NCBI GenBank assembly: GCA_018815245.1
Contig: JAHIXK010000014.1
Span: 146,508-210,507 of the forward strand
Source: Gammaproteobacteria bacterium
GTDB taxonomy: Bacteria > Pseudomonadota > Gammaproteobacteria > Burkholderiales > Burkholderiaceae_B
DNA length: 64,000 nt
Reading direction: 5' to 3'
The notes below the pieces were generated by a model, which saw nothing but the letters and a program-made list of their open reading frames with translations, had not been told where the DNA came from and made no database searches. Position numbers and translations under genes: made by a program. Below, one piece after another: positions 18,820 to 27,759 of the stretch (position 1 is its first letter; each line of letters starts with the position of its first letter).

Positions 18820-19911
18820 TTAAAGGTTAAGGAAAGTTTTTTCGCTGAGGGCTGCCCAGGATTCATGCTTTTTCTTGAAAGCCATGAAGGAAGCATGTAC
18901 TTTCTTGGCCAAGGGGTCGGAAGCAGCCACGCTTTCCAGGGTGTCCATGGTGGCTTCTTTTAGTTTGTCCACAATCGGTTTGGGCAAGGCTTGCGCTTTC
19001 ACACCCTGATTTTTCACCAGGTCTTCCAGCGCCTCAGCGTTCACGGATTCTGACCACGCCAGGCTTTCCATCACGCTGGCCTGCGCGGCCATTTGCACCA
19101 TCATTTGCAGATCCTTGGGCAGCTTGTCCCAGGCTTTTTTGTTGATCAGCAGTTCAGTCACATTGGTGGGTTCGTGCCAGCCAGTGGTGTAGTAGTACTT
19201 GGCTGCTTTGTGCAGGCCAAGGCGGCGGTCCTGAAATGGGCCAACAAATTCTGCAGCGTCAATCACGCCACGTTCCAGTGCAGGGAAAATTTCACCACCG
19301 GGCAGCAAGCGAACATTCACGCCCAATTGGCTGTACACCTTGCCTGCCAGTCCAGGAATGCGCATTTTCAGGCCGTTTAAATCGGCAACAGTTTCAACGG
19401 GCTTGCGGAACCAGCCTGTCATTTGCACACCGGTGTTGCCCATGGGCATGGCGGTAAGGCCGAATGGCGCGTACACCTCTTGCCACAGCTTCATGCCCTC
19501 GCCGTGGTACAGCCAGGCCATCATGCCTTGCGTGTTCATGCCAAAAGGCACGGTGGTGAAGTACTGGGCAGCCGGTGCTTTGCCCGACCAGAAGTAAGCA
19601 TTGGCGGCATTCATTTCAACGGTGCCGGCAGACACTGCATCGAAACCTTCAAGCGCGGGGATCAACTCGCCTGCTGCGAAGTGCTGAATTTTCAAGCGGC
19701 CACTCGACATGGTTTCCACCTTCTTGCAAAAGTCAGTGGGGCTGCCGGGACCTGCTACATAGAAAGGCGAACCGGGTGGGTAGGCGTTGGTCATTTTCAT
19801 GGTGACCTTGGCATTTTGTGCGTTAGCAATGCCCGGTACAGCCAGGGCTGCGCTACCTGCTGCTGCGGTGGCAGCACCTGAAATAAACTTGCGGCGATCA
19901 ATTGAGGTCAT
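18820..19911 (-). CDS. dctP: TRAP transporter solute-binding protein (TakP-like)
   Basis: A 363-residue periplasmic binding protein with a twin-arginine signal (DRRKFISGAATAAAG), cleaved near NAQ-N. The mature protein has the DctP fold and the conserved binding arginine region NGLKMRIPG near 180. The length and Tat signal resemble the TakP branch that binds alpha-keto acids; the actual ligand is unknown. The start at 19911 is preferred over one three codons upstream. First gene of a five-gene operon (P-Q-M-TSUP-GGT). Confidence 0.9.
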   Translation of the reverse strand: MTSIDRRKFISGAATAAAGSAALAVPGIANAQNAKVTMKMTNAYPPGSPFYVAGPGSPTDFCKKVETMSSGRLKIQHFAAGELIPALEGFDAVSAGTVEMNAANAYFWSGKAPAAQYFTTVPFGMNTQGMMAWLYHGEGMKLWQEVYAPFGLTAMPMGNTGVQMTGWFRKPVETVADLNGLKMRIPGLAGKVYSQLGVNVRLLPGGEIFPALERGVIDAAEFVGPFQDRRLGLHKAAKYYYTTGWHEPTNVTELLINKKAWDKLPKDLQMMVQMAAQASVMESLAWSESVNAEALEDLVKNQGVKAQALPKPIVDKLKEATMDTLESVAASDPLAKKVHASFMAFKKKHESWAALSEKTFLNL

Positions 19912-19920
19912 GGAACACAC

Positions 19921-20274
19921 TCCTGCTGCTTGGAAAACAAAGGGTTCGCCGACCGCACAAATGGCGACCGGTCATAAGCCTTCTTTAGCGAAAGGTGTGC
20001 CAGCTTTGGTATATTTTAAGTTATTGAAATAAAAAGAGTTTTTTTGTTAAAGGGTTTACCCTTGGTTTGAGGTTTAACACCAGAATGAGGCATTAATTCG
20101 CGGTGCTTCGATGCCATTTGTATACCTTTTGTTTACTTTTGCTACCGAATCGAATGCGATTGCAGCGTTGAAAAAATCAATCGGAATCAGATGGATTTGA
20201 AAAATGGCAATTTGGTGTCGAATGTATTCACGCACCCAAAATGTGGCATTGCACCATAAGGGGGATGCGAAATT
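19921..20274. promoter_or_regulatory. dctP upstream region with dyad
   Basis: AT-rich upstream region with no coding frame. An inverted repeat AAGGG-TTTA-CCCTT (20050-20063) lies about 140 bases upstream of dctP and is a plausible activator or repressor site. A -10-like TAAAAT is present about 100 bases upstream of the start, but no good -35 box. Confidence 0.35.
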
Positions 20275-20721
20275 TCACAAACGCGCGCCACCCCGACGGT
20301 GCTTCACACGCTTGAGCAGGTTTTTGCATTCCACGGAAATGATGTCGGGTTGCCCGAACAAATATTTTTGCGCGAACGCCAAAAAACTCTCTTGCGTGTC
20401 GGTCAGGGTGTGAATGTGCAGGCTTTGCAAATCCGACATAATGTAAAGGCTTGCTACTTCAGGCTGTGCAGCCAACTCGGTCGCAATCGCTTCAATCACG
20501 TGGCTTTTCACTTTCAGGTCAACAAAAGTGCTTGTCACTTTGCCCAGTTTCTCCGGGTTCACCACGGCTGTGAATTGCTCAACGGTGCCTTCTTCCAGCA
20601 AGGCCTGTACACGTGCACGGGCATGGGCTCGAGAACACCCAAGCTGTCGGGCGATGTCTGCAAACGACAATCGGGAGTCTTTAATCAACAGGCTGAGCAG
20701 GGCGGCATCGAGTTCGTTCAT
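20275..20721 (-). CDS. Lrp/AsnC-family regulator
   Basis: A 148-residue protein with the N-terminal winged HTH (LDAALLSLLIKDSRLSFADIA, then QLGCSRAHARARVQ) and a C-terminal RAM-like effector domain. Its recognition helix reads SRAHARARV instead of the usual SxxxVxxRI. It lies 63 bases downstream of the Usp gene, on the same strand and facing the dctP promoter region, which it might regulate (inference). Confidence 0.85.
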   Translation of the reverse strand: MNELDAALLSLLIKDSRLSFADIARQLGCSRAHARARVQALLEEGTVEQFTAVVNPEKLGKVTSTFVDLKVKSHVIEAIATELAAQPEVASLYIMSDLQSLHIHTLTDTQESFLAFAQKYLFGQPDIISVECKNLLKRVKHRRGGARL

Positions 20722-20784
20722 GGCAAATTCCAGTGTGGGTTTGCCATGAAGGATGCAAGAGCTGTACCCGAAGTGAAGGCTGAA

Positions 20785-21645
20785 TTATCTCAACAGCAGT
20801 GCAGGTACTTTGGTCGCTCGCAGCATGTCTTCGGTTTTGCTGCCGAAGAACAATTTACGCAATGGTGAATGGGTGTATGCGCCCATCACCAGCATATCGG
20901 CCTGGTGAATTTCCAGCCCCTTCAGCATTTGACTAACCACATCGCCCTGCACATGATTGAATTCGGTGGGTATACCCGACTCGCTCAGTGTTTGTGCAGC
21001 CTGTTCAAGCAATTTGATACCGCTGTTGCTTTTCTCGCCGCACATCAGCAACGTTCCCTTCAAGCCCTTGAACAGTTGGCTTTGCAATACTGTTTCAACG
21101 CCACGTTTGCTTACAGTGCTGCCGTCAAATGCAAACAAAAAACGCTCTGGAACCTTGAATTGTTCATGTACGCCCAACACGGGAACATTGATTGCGCGCA
21201 CAGCAGCTTCAAAGGTGCGGCCAATGTCGCGGTTTGATGCCACCGAGGTTTCACCACGCCTGCCGATGATTGCAATGCGTGTGTCGTCTTGCAGTTCAAG
21301 CAAGCAATCTACCAGCGTGCCATGCCGAATGCGTGAATCAGCCTGCGCCACACCGTCTTCAATGGCACGCTCGCGCAGCCCGTTTAAGAACAATCGCCCC
21401 TGTGTTTTTGCAAGTTTGGTTTTCTCGCTGTCACTGCTTAACAATTTGTTCAGCAAATTTTCTTGTGCACCGAAGCCGATGGCTCCACTGTGGTCTTCAC
21501 CTGAACCTTGTTCAAGATGTCGATCAATTACATGCAAAAATTCTACGGGTGCTTTTATTTGCCGTGAAACCCAGGCAGCGCAATCTGCAACTGCAATTGA
21601 ATATTGAGAGCGGTCCACGCAGGCAACAATTTTACGTTCGTCCAT
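20785..21645 (-). CDS. tandem universal stress protein (UspA type)
   Basis: A 286-residue cytoplasmic protein made of two UspA domains (starting KIVACVDRSQYS and RFLFAFDGSTVS). The second ends with the ATP-loop-like GAYTHSPLRKLFFGSKTE, the G-x2-G-x9-G-S/T pattern. It starts 11 bases after the SulP stop, so it is cotranscribed with the transporter; such SulP-Usp pairs are common. Confidence 0.9.
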   Translation of the reverse strand: MDERKIVACVDRSQYSIAVADCAAWVSRQIKAPVEFLHVIDRHLEQGSGEDHSGAIGFGAQENLLNKLLSSDSEKTKLAKTQGRLFLNGLRERAIEDGVAQADSRIRHGTLVDCLLELQDDTRIAIIGRRGETSVASNRDIGRTFEAAVRAINVPVLGVHEQFKVPERFLFAFDGSTVSKRGVETVLQSQLFKGLKGTLLMCGEKSNSGIKLLEQAAQTLSESGIPTEFNHVQGDVVSQMLKGLEIHQADMLVMGAYTHSPLRKLFFGSKTEDMLRATKVPALLLR

Positions 21646-21656
21646 GTTCGGGCTCC

Positions 21657-23135
21657 TTAGTGTGCGGTCATGCGTTCTAGCGCATCGTCTTTGTCATGAA
21701 TGGCGAATTTATCGACCAGCGTACGGCTTGCCTCATTCATACCAATCACCTCCACTTCAGTGCCTTCGCGTTTGAATTTAATCACAGCCTTGTCCAATGC
21801 ACTTACAGCAGTGATGTCCCAGAAATGAGCGCGGCTTACGTCAATCGTCACTTCATCAATCACTTCTTTGTAGTCAAATGAGTTGATGAAGTTTTCAGCG
21901 GAAGCAAAAAATACCTGACCGGAAATGACATACGTGCGATTGCGGCCTTCATTTTGCGTGCTTGATTGCACGCGCAGAATGCGCCCCACCTTGTTGGCAA
22001 AGAAGAAGCCTGACAACAACACGCCCACCAACACGCCTTGTGCCAGGTCGTGGGTGCCCACTGTGACTGCCACTGTTGCCAGCATCACCATGCTGGAGCT
22101 TTTCGGGTGTTCACGCAGGTTGCGAATGGAAGCCCAGTTGAATGTGCCAATGGACACCATGATCATGACCGCCACCAATGCAGCCATGGGGATCATGGCC
22201 ACATAGTCGCCAATGAACACCACCATGATCAGCAAAAATACACCCGCTGCAAGTGCAGACAAGCGCCCGCGCCCACCCGATTTTATGTTGATCACTGATT
22301 GGCCGATCATGGCACAACCGGCCATGCCACCAATGAAACCAGAAGTGATGTTGGCAACGCCTTGGCCAATACACTCGCGGTTTTTATTGCTGGGCGTGTC
22401 GGTGAGGTCGTCCACAATTTGCGCGGTCATCATTGATTCAAGCAAGCCAACCACTGCAAGGGTTAGCGACACCGGGAACACGATTTGCAATGTTTCCCAT
22501 GTCCACGGTACATCGGGTATCAAAAACACCGGCAGTGAATCTGGCAATTGGCCCATGTCGCCCACGGTGCGAATGTCCATACCCATGAATACGCTAAACA
22601 CAGTGAGCGCAACAATGGCCACAAGTGGCGAGGGTATGGCCTTGGTGATATAAGGCAGCAGGTAAATAATGCCCAAGCCCGCGGCCACCATGGCATACAC
22701 ATGCCAGGTTACGTTGGTTAACTCAGGCAGTTGCGCCATGAAAATAAGGATGGCCAAAGCGTTTACAAAGCCGGTGATGACAGACCTTGATACGAATCGC
22801 ATCAGCTTTCCAAGTTGTAGCAGACCGGCAATAATTTGCAGCACGCCGGTGAGCAATGTTGCCACCAGCAAATATTGCAATCCGTGGTCTTTCACCAGCA
22901 TCACCATCACCAAGGCCATGGCACCCGTGGCAGCGGAAATCATGCCTGGGCGCCCGCCGGTAAAAGCAATTACCGTGGCAATACAGAAAGAGGCATACAG
23001 ACCCACCTTGGGGTCAACGCCAGCAATGATGGAAAAGGCAATGGCCTCGGGAATAAGTGCAAGCGCAACAACTACACCTGCTAAAAGGTCGTTTCGGACA
23101 TTGGAAAACCAGTCCGTTTGAATCGTTCTAATCAT
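21657..23135 (-). CDS. SulP-family anion transporter with STAS domain
   Basis: A 492-residue protein: SulP transmembrane domain ([20 protein letters not shown] near the start; [20 protein letters not shown] near 275) and a C-terminal STAS domain from about 400 ([21 protein letters not shown]). Family substrates are sulfate or bicarbonate; SulP-Usp pairs of this type are often bicarbonate or sulfate carriers, which is not resolvable here. Its promoter is well defined, leaving a leader of about 190 bases. Confidence 0.9.
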   Translation of the reverse strand: MIRTIQTDWFSNVRNDLLAGVVVALALIPEAIAFSIIAGVDPKVGLYASFCIATVIAFTGGRPGMISAATGAMALVMVMLVKDHGLQYLLVATLLTGVLQIIAGLLQLGKLMRFVSRSVITGFVNALAILIFMAQLPELTNVTWHVYAMVAAGLGIIYLLPYITKAIPSPLVAIVALTVFSVFMGMDIRTVGDMGQLPDSLPVFLIPDVPWTWETLQIVFPVSLTLAVVGLLESMMTAQIVDDLTDTPSNKNRECIGQGVANITSGFIGGMAGCAMIGQSVINIKSGGRGRLSALAAGVFLLIMVVFIGDYVAMIPMAALVAVMIMVSIGTFNWASIRNLREHPKSSSMVMLATVAVTVGTHDLAQGVLVGVLLSGFFFANKVGRILRVQSSTQNEGRNRTYVISGQVFFASAENFINSFDYKEVIDEVTIDVSRAHFWDITAVSALDKAVIKFKREGTEVEVIGMNEASRTLVDKFAIHDKDDALERMTAH

Positions 23136-23331
23136 TTTTTGGGTCTATGAATGAATGCGGCCAAGTCTCTTCAGCCAAGGCTTACGGGTAGCTTGGAAAA
23201 AGTTCAACGGCAGCGAATTAAATGAGATTTGCACCAGTGGCCAAGGCACACCAGGCGGGCTAAAGAAAGTAGCGGGTAGGGCGGGATTTTACAAAGGTCT
23301 GGCGGGGGCTTGTTAATCGAGACAGGGTTGA
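23136..23331 (-). other. long 5' leader of the SulP gene
   Basis: About 190 bases between the predicted transcription start near 23325 and the ATG at 23135. It contains a small inverted repeat CCAAG/CTTGG (around 23175-23196). I cannot assign it to a known riboswitch. Confidence 0.3.
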
Positions 23332-23360
23332 ATTATAACGCGTTGCACAAAACCGGTCAA
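23332..23360 (-). promoter_or_regulatory. strong sigma70 promoter of sulP-usp
   Basis: Minus-strand TTGACC (23355-23360), 17-bp spacer, TATAAT (23332-23337): perfect -10 and five of six at -35. Confidence 0.75.
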
Positions 23361-23454
23361 ATCAGCTGCTTTAAGCAATTGACTAAAAATTCATCAACTT
23401 TCCAGATATGTTTTAATAAGCAGGTTCATGAAGTAAACAAATGGAGTTCTAACC

Positions 23455-25014
23455 ATGTCGACAGAAATCGAAAATGCCGAATATGAACACACCGAACACA
23501 AGTTGTTGTTGCGCAATTTGCAGCTTTCGGATTACCCAGGCATCAAGCGCATCATGGAGCTGGTTTACCACAGCGCGGGTGGTGCTTTGCCCGAGGCCAA
23601 GTTCCGTTCAATTCTGAAAACATTTCCGGAAGGGCAAATTTGCATTGAAGACGATGGCAAAGTGATTGCCGCCGCCTTTGCCGTGGTGGTGGATTACGAC
23701 AAGTTTGGTGACAAGCACACCTACATGGAAATCACCGGCAATATTTACGCCACCACGCACGACCCGAAGGGCGATGTGCTGTATGGCATTGATGTGTTTG
23801 CTGACCCGGCATACCGCAACATGCGTTTGGGTCGCCGTTTGTACGAAGCGCGTAAAGAGCTTTGCCAGAACCTGAATCTTCGGGCCATTATGGCCGGTGG
23901 TCGAATTCCGGGCTACAAAGAGCACATGAAAGACATGTCGCCGCAGCAGTACATCGCCGCTGTGAAACGCAAAGACATTTATGATCCCATTCTTACCTTT
24001 CAGTTGAGTAACGACTTCGAAGTGAAGCAGGTCTTGAAAGGTTACCTGCCGGAAGACAGGGAATCGCAAGGCTATGCCACTTTGCTGGAGTGGTTCAATA
24101 TTTACTATGAGCCTGAAAACCCCATGCTGTTTGGTGCACCGAAAACCACAGCGCGTATTGGTTGCGTGCAGTGGCAAATGCGTGAATTCCACAGCGTGGA
24201 TGATGTGGTGAAGCAAGCCGAATATTTTATCAATGCCTTGTCAGATTATCGTTGTGATGTAGCCCTGTTCCCCGAGTTTTTCAATGCGCCTCTGATGGGC
24301 CTTGCCGGCAACGGCAATTCGCTGGAAGCCATTCGCCACCTGGCCACTTACACAGATCAAATTCGCGACGAGATGAGTCGCATGGCGGTGAGTTACAACA
24401 TCAATGTGGTGGCCGGTTCCATGCCGGTGATGGAAGATGGCGTGTTGTACAACGTGGCCTACTTGTGCCGCCGCGATGGTACGGTGGAAGCGCAGTACAA
24501 AATTCACCCCACTCCCCACGAGAAACGCGAATGGATGATGGAAGGTGGCACCAAGCTGAGTGTGTTTGACACCGACTTCGGCAAGATCGGAATTTTGATT
24601 TGCTACGACTCCGAATTCCCCGAGTTGTCTCGCTTGCTGGCTGATAAAGACATGCAGATTTTGCTGGTGCCGTTCTGGACTGACACAAAAAACGGCTACT
24701 TGCGTGTACGTCGCTGTGCGCAAGCCCGTGCCATTGAAAATGAATGTTATGTGGCAATTTCGGGTAGCTTCGGTAATTTGCCCAAGGTGGACAATGTGGA
24801 CATTCAGTACGGGCAAACAGCCGTGTTTTCACCCTCGGATTTCGCGTTTCCGCACGATGCAATTATGGCTGAAACCACACCCAACACCGAGATGACTTTG
24901 ATTGTCGATGTGGATCTGGACAAGTTGCAGGCGCTTAAAAACGAAGGCTCGGTGCGCAACTACCTTGACCGCAGGCGCGACCTGTACAAGGTGGTGTGGT
25001 TAGGCGATGAATAA
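23455..25014 (+). CDS. fused GNAT acetyltransferase / carbon-nitrogen hydrolase
   Basis: A 519-residue two-domain protein. Residues about 15-200 are a GNAT domain (acetyl-CoA loop region YRNMRLGRRLYEAR). Residues about 220-510 are a nitrilase-superfamily amidohydrolase with the full triad E274 (LFPEFF), K349 (QYKIHP) and C383 (ILICYDSEF). The fusion is known as a conserved bifunctional type, but the substrate is unknown; an acyl-transfer step coupled to amide hydrolysis is inference. The start fits GGAG at -12. It runs tail-to-tail into mocR with a 15-base overlap. Confidence 0.9.
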   Translation: MSTEIENAEYEHTEHKLLLRNLQLSDYPGIKRIMELVYHSAGGALPEAKFRSILKTFPEGQICIEDDGKVIAAAFAVVVDYDKFGDKHTYMEITGNIYATTHDPKGDVLYGIDVFADPAYRNMRLGRRLYEARKELCQNLNLRAIMAGGRIPGYKEHMKDMSPQQYIAAVKRKDIYDPILTFQLSNDFEVKQVLKGYLPEDRESQGYATLLEWFNIYYEPENPMLFGAPKTTARIGCVQWQMREFHSVDDVVKQAEYFINALSDYRCDVALFPEFFNAPLMGLAGNGNSLEAIRHLATYTDQIRDEMSRMAVSYNINVVAGSMPVMEDGVLYNVAYLCRRDGTVEAQYKIHPTPHEKREWMMEGGTKLSVFDTDFGKIGILICYDSEFPELSRLLADKDMQILLVPFWTDTKNGYLRVRRCAQARAIENECYVAISGSFGNLPKVDNVDIQYGQTAVFSPSDFAFPHDAIMAETTPNTEMTLIVDVDLDKLQALKNEGSVRNYLDRRRDLYKVVWLGDE

Positions 25015-26430
25015 CTGACCCAGTTTTGCAATGGCCACTGCGGTGTCGTCTGTCACCGGGTGGCCACAATTCAAGCGAATGCAGTTTTTGTACAAGCCAC
25101 TGGCCGAGAACACCGCGCCCGGCATGTAAGCCACTTTGCGGGCAATTGCCTTGTTGAACAGAGCCTGGGTGTCGATGTCGCCCGGCAATTCCACCCACAA
25201 CACAAAGCCGCCTTTGGGTTCGGAAATTCGGGTGCCCTGCGGGAAATACTTCAGCACCAAATTGCCCATGGCACGCACCTGTGTTTCAAACTGTTGACGC
25301 AAGGTACGAAGGTGCCGCTCAAACGATCCTTTTTCCAGATAATGCGCCACAGCCACTTGGGTAATCGGGTTGGTGGAGCCGCTTAATATTCGTTTTTTCG
25401 ACAACACCTGTGCCGCATATTTACCGCCAGCCACATAGCCAATTCGTAGTGATGGGCTAAGCGATTTGGAAAACGAGCCGCACATCAACACCCGGTCGCT
25501 TTGCTTGAAGGCTTTCAATGGCTTGGGTCGAAAACGTTCGAAATACAGGTCGGCGTACACATTGTCTTCCACAATCGGGAAGTCGTATTTCTCGGCCAAC
25601 TCCAGCAGTTTTTTTCGGTTGGTGTCGGGCATCACTGAACCCATCGGGTTGCTGGCGGTGGGGCACACAATGCAGGCTGCAATGCGGGTTTTTTTCACGG
25701 CAATTTCCAGTGCTTCCAGCGACATGCCGTGCTCGGGGCTGCTTGGAATTTCAAGTGCGCGCAGGCCAAGCGATTCAATCATTTGCAACAGCAGGTAATA
25801 GCCTGGCGACTCAACCGCCACAATGTCGTTGTGTTTGGCCACGCTTTGCAGGGCCAGGCTTAATGCCTCTGTGCAGCCATCGGTGATCACCAATTCGTCG
25901 CGTTTTAACTTCATGCCCATCAACTCGAATCGTTGTTGCAGTTGTTGCACCAGTTCGGGCTGGTTGGGCTCGACATGGCTGCCCAGTGTAAGAAGATCCG
26001 GGCGGGTTCGGTTCACTGTGGCATAGCTTCTGCGCAGGGTGGCAATGGGCAGCAATTCACTGGCGGGGAAGGCCACGCCCAAGGGCGCAACACCGTCGCG
26101 TGTGGAATTTTTCAGCAGCATTGCAATTTGATCTGCCACCTCCAGGTTCACCGGCGGTTCCAGCACGATTGAATCGGGTGCCTGGGTGCAACTTTCTGCC
26201 CGTGGCGCGCTTCGGGCCTGCACGTAATAGCCTGACTTCGCCACGGGTTGAACATAGCCCCGGTCTTCCAGCAGGTTGAGTGCTTTTTGAACTGTGTCGA
26301 TGGAGTAGTGCCATTGCTCAGACAACTTCCGGATGGACGGCAATTTATAACCTGCCGCAAAATGATTGTTTTCAATCAAGGCTTGCAGGTTCAAGGCCAG
26401 CGTTTCGTATTTGCAGGAAGATGCGTCCAT
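25000..26430 (-). CDS. MocR-type GntR/aminotransferase transcriptional regulator
   Basis: A 476-residue fusion of a GntR winged HTH (residues about 1-75: SIRKLSEQWHYSIDTVQKALNLLEDRGYV) and a fold-type-I aminotransferase-like domain with a PLP lysine in SFSKSLSPSLRIGY near 315 and NPMGSVMPD near 260. MocR proteins bind PLP-linked ligands and commonly control an adjacent transporter or enzyme. It follows the MFS gene by 3 bases, so it is in the same operon; the repeat array upstream of that operon is its probable binding site. Confidence 0.92.
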   Translation of the reverse strand: MDASSCKYETLALNLQALIENNHFAAGYKLPSIRKLSEQWHYSIDTVQKALNLLEDRGYVQPVAKSGYYVQARSAPRAESCTQAPDSIVLEPPVNLEVADQIAMLLKNSTRDGVAPLGVAFPASELLPIATLRRSYATVNRTRPDLLTLGSHVEPNQPELVQQLQQRFELMGMKLKRDELVITDGCTEALSLALQSVAKHNDIVAVESPGYYLLLQMIESLGLRALEIPSSPEHGMSLEALEIAVKKTRIAACIVCPTASNPMGSVMPDTNRKKLLELAEKYDFPIVEDNVYADLYFERFRPKPLKAFKQSDRVLMCGSFSKSLSPSLRIGYVAGGKYAAQVLSKKRILSGSTNPITQVAVAHYLEKGSFERHLRTLRQQFETQVRAMGNLVLKYFPQGTRISEPKGGFVLWVELPGDIDTQALFNKAIARKVAYMPGAVFSASGLYKNCIRLNCGHPVTDDTAVAIAKLGQLFIA

Positions 26431-26433
26431 GCT

Positions 26434-27591
26434 TCACACCTTGCTTTGTTTTTTCAAGGCCCACACCATAAATACACCTGCAACCATGATTGCCGCTGCC
26501 AGATAAAGCGAACCGCGATAGGTGCCCGTGCGTTCTGCAATCACACCCGCCAAAGCAGGTGCCGCAATTTGCGATACACCGTAACTTAATGTCATTCGGG
26601 CCATGGCCTTGCTGGGGTTGGCGGGAAACTGCCGGCCTGCAATGCTTAAGGTCAGGTTTACAATGCCGGCAAAGGTGCCGCCAAACAGCACGGCGCTCAC
26701 CATGTTGGCCCAATAGCCGTCGATAAAACCAGCCATGAGAATGGAGATGATTTGCAGAACATAGGCCATCACCAGTGCCTCAAACACGCCGGTAATTCTT
26801 GCAACACGGTCCCAAATAAAGGTGGAGGGCATGGCTGCCAGCCCCACCACCACCCACACCCATGGGCCTTTGCCCTGAAGTTCGGGCAGGGTTTCCGCAA
26901 TGGCCACAATAAAGGTTGCGCTAATGACATAGCCAAACCCCGCGCAAAAGTAGGCGCCCAGCATCAACCGCATCCACTTGGCACTGGGCGGTGCTACGTT
27001 GGCCACCTGTGCGTCCAGGCTGCCCGCCTTGGCTGGCTTGGGCATCCACATCCATGCGGGTACGAAAAAGACAATGCCCACCACACCCAGCACCCACCAT
27101 TGTTGATCCCAAGCCAAGTGATCGACCATGGCCATCACTGCCAGGCCGGATAAAACCAGCCCCATTCCCGCGCCGGCAAAGTGCAGGCCCAGCTCGGTTT
27201 TCAGGTTCTGGCGGGCCAGCCAGTTCATGATCAAGCCCGATGCGATCAACATGCCGGCCGTGCTGGAAACGCCCGAGATAAAACGCAAAAACACCCACAT
27301 GTTCACGTCGGTCGTCAGGCCCATGCCAATGGTGCTGAGCACAGCGACAATCAAGCCAAAGCGGTAGAGCAGGTATTTGTAATTCAGGTTGCTAAGCGTC
27401 GAAGCCAGCAAGGCGCCGCTGATGTAGCCAATGTAGTTCACCGTGGCCAGCCAGCCGCCATCAAAAGCGCTCAACCCAGCCTGGTCGCGCATGATGGGCA
27501 GCAGGGGCGTGTAGGAAAAGCGCGCCAGGCCTACAGTCAGGATCAGCGAACAAATGCCAGCGGCAATGACCTGCCAACGGTTCAGTTTCAT
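26434..27591 (-). CDS. YbfB/YjiJ-family MFS transporter
   Basis: A 385-residue, twelve-segment major facilitator protein. The start LILTVGLARFSYTPLLPIM with the short loop QAGLSAFDGGWLATVNYIGY is characteristic of the YbfB/YjiJ family. Function of the family is unknown. First gene of an operon with mocR; its promoter contains the 11-bp repeat array. Confidence 0.88.
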   Translation of the reverse strand: MKLNRWQVIAAGICSLILTVGLARFSYTPLLPIMRDQAGLSAFDGGWLATVNYIGYISGALLASTLSNLNYKYLLYRFGLIVAVLSTIGMGLTTDVNMWVFLRFISGVSSTAGMLIASGLIMNWLARQNLKTELGLHFAGAGMGLVLSGLAVMAMVDHLAWDQQWWVLGVVGIVFFVPAWMWMPKPAKAGSLDAQVANVAPPSAKWMRLMLGAYFCAGFGYVISATFIVAIAETLPELQGKGPWVWVVVGLAAMPSTFIWDRVARITGVFEALVMAYVLQIISILMAGFIDGYWANMVSAVLFGGTFAGIVNLTLSIAGRQFPANPSKAMARMTLSYGVSQIAAPALAGVIAERTGTYRGSLYLAAAIMVAGVFMVWALKKQSKV

Positions 27592-27624
27592 GGGGGCACC
27601 CGCACAGAATTCGAATTTTAAAAG

Positions 27625-27688
27625 CAGTACAGATTTTTTTGAATGTAATCTGTACTGTACATTAATTGATTATCCGGAATCTGTACTG
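27625..27688. promoter_or_regulatory. triple 11-bp repeat operator (MocR candidate)
   Basis: AATCTGTACTG occurs three times: inverted at 27625-27635 (CAGTACAGATT) and direct at 27647-27657 and 27678-27688. The direct copies are 31 bp apart, three helical turns; the first two form an inverted pair with 11-bp perfect arms. One copy lies between -35 and -10 of the MFS-mocR promoter and the other two over the start of transcription. Confidence 0.75.
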
Positions 27689-27697
27689 AAATTGCAA
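27669..27697 (-). promoter_or_regulatory. promoter of the MFS-mocR operon
   Basis: Minus-strand TTGCAA (27692-27697), 17-bp spacer, GATAAT (27669-27674). The spacer contains one operator repeat. Confidence 0.65.
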
Positions 27698-27759
27698 AAG
27701 TTCTTACACGCCTGTACGGGATGTGTTGATGGTGGTCATGTAAGGGGCTGTTTAATTTT

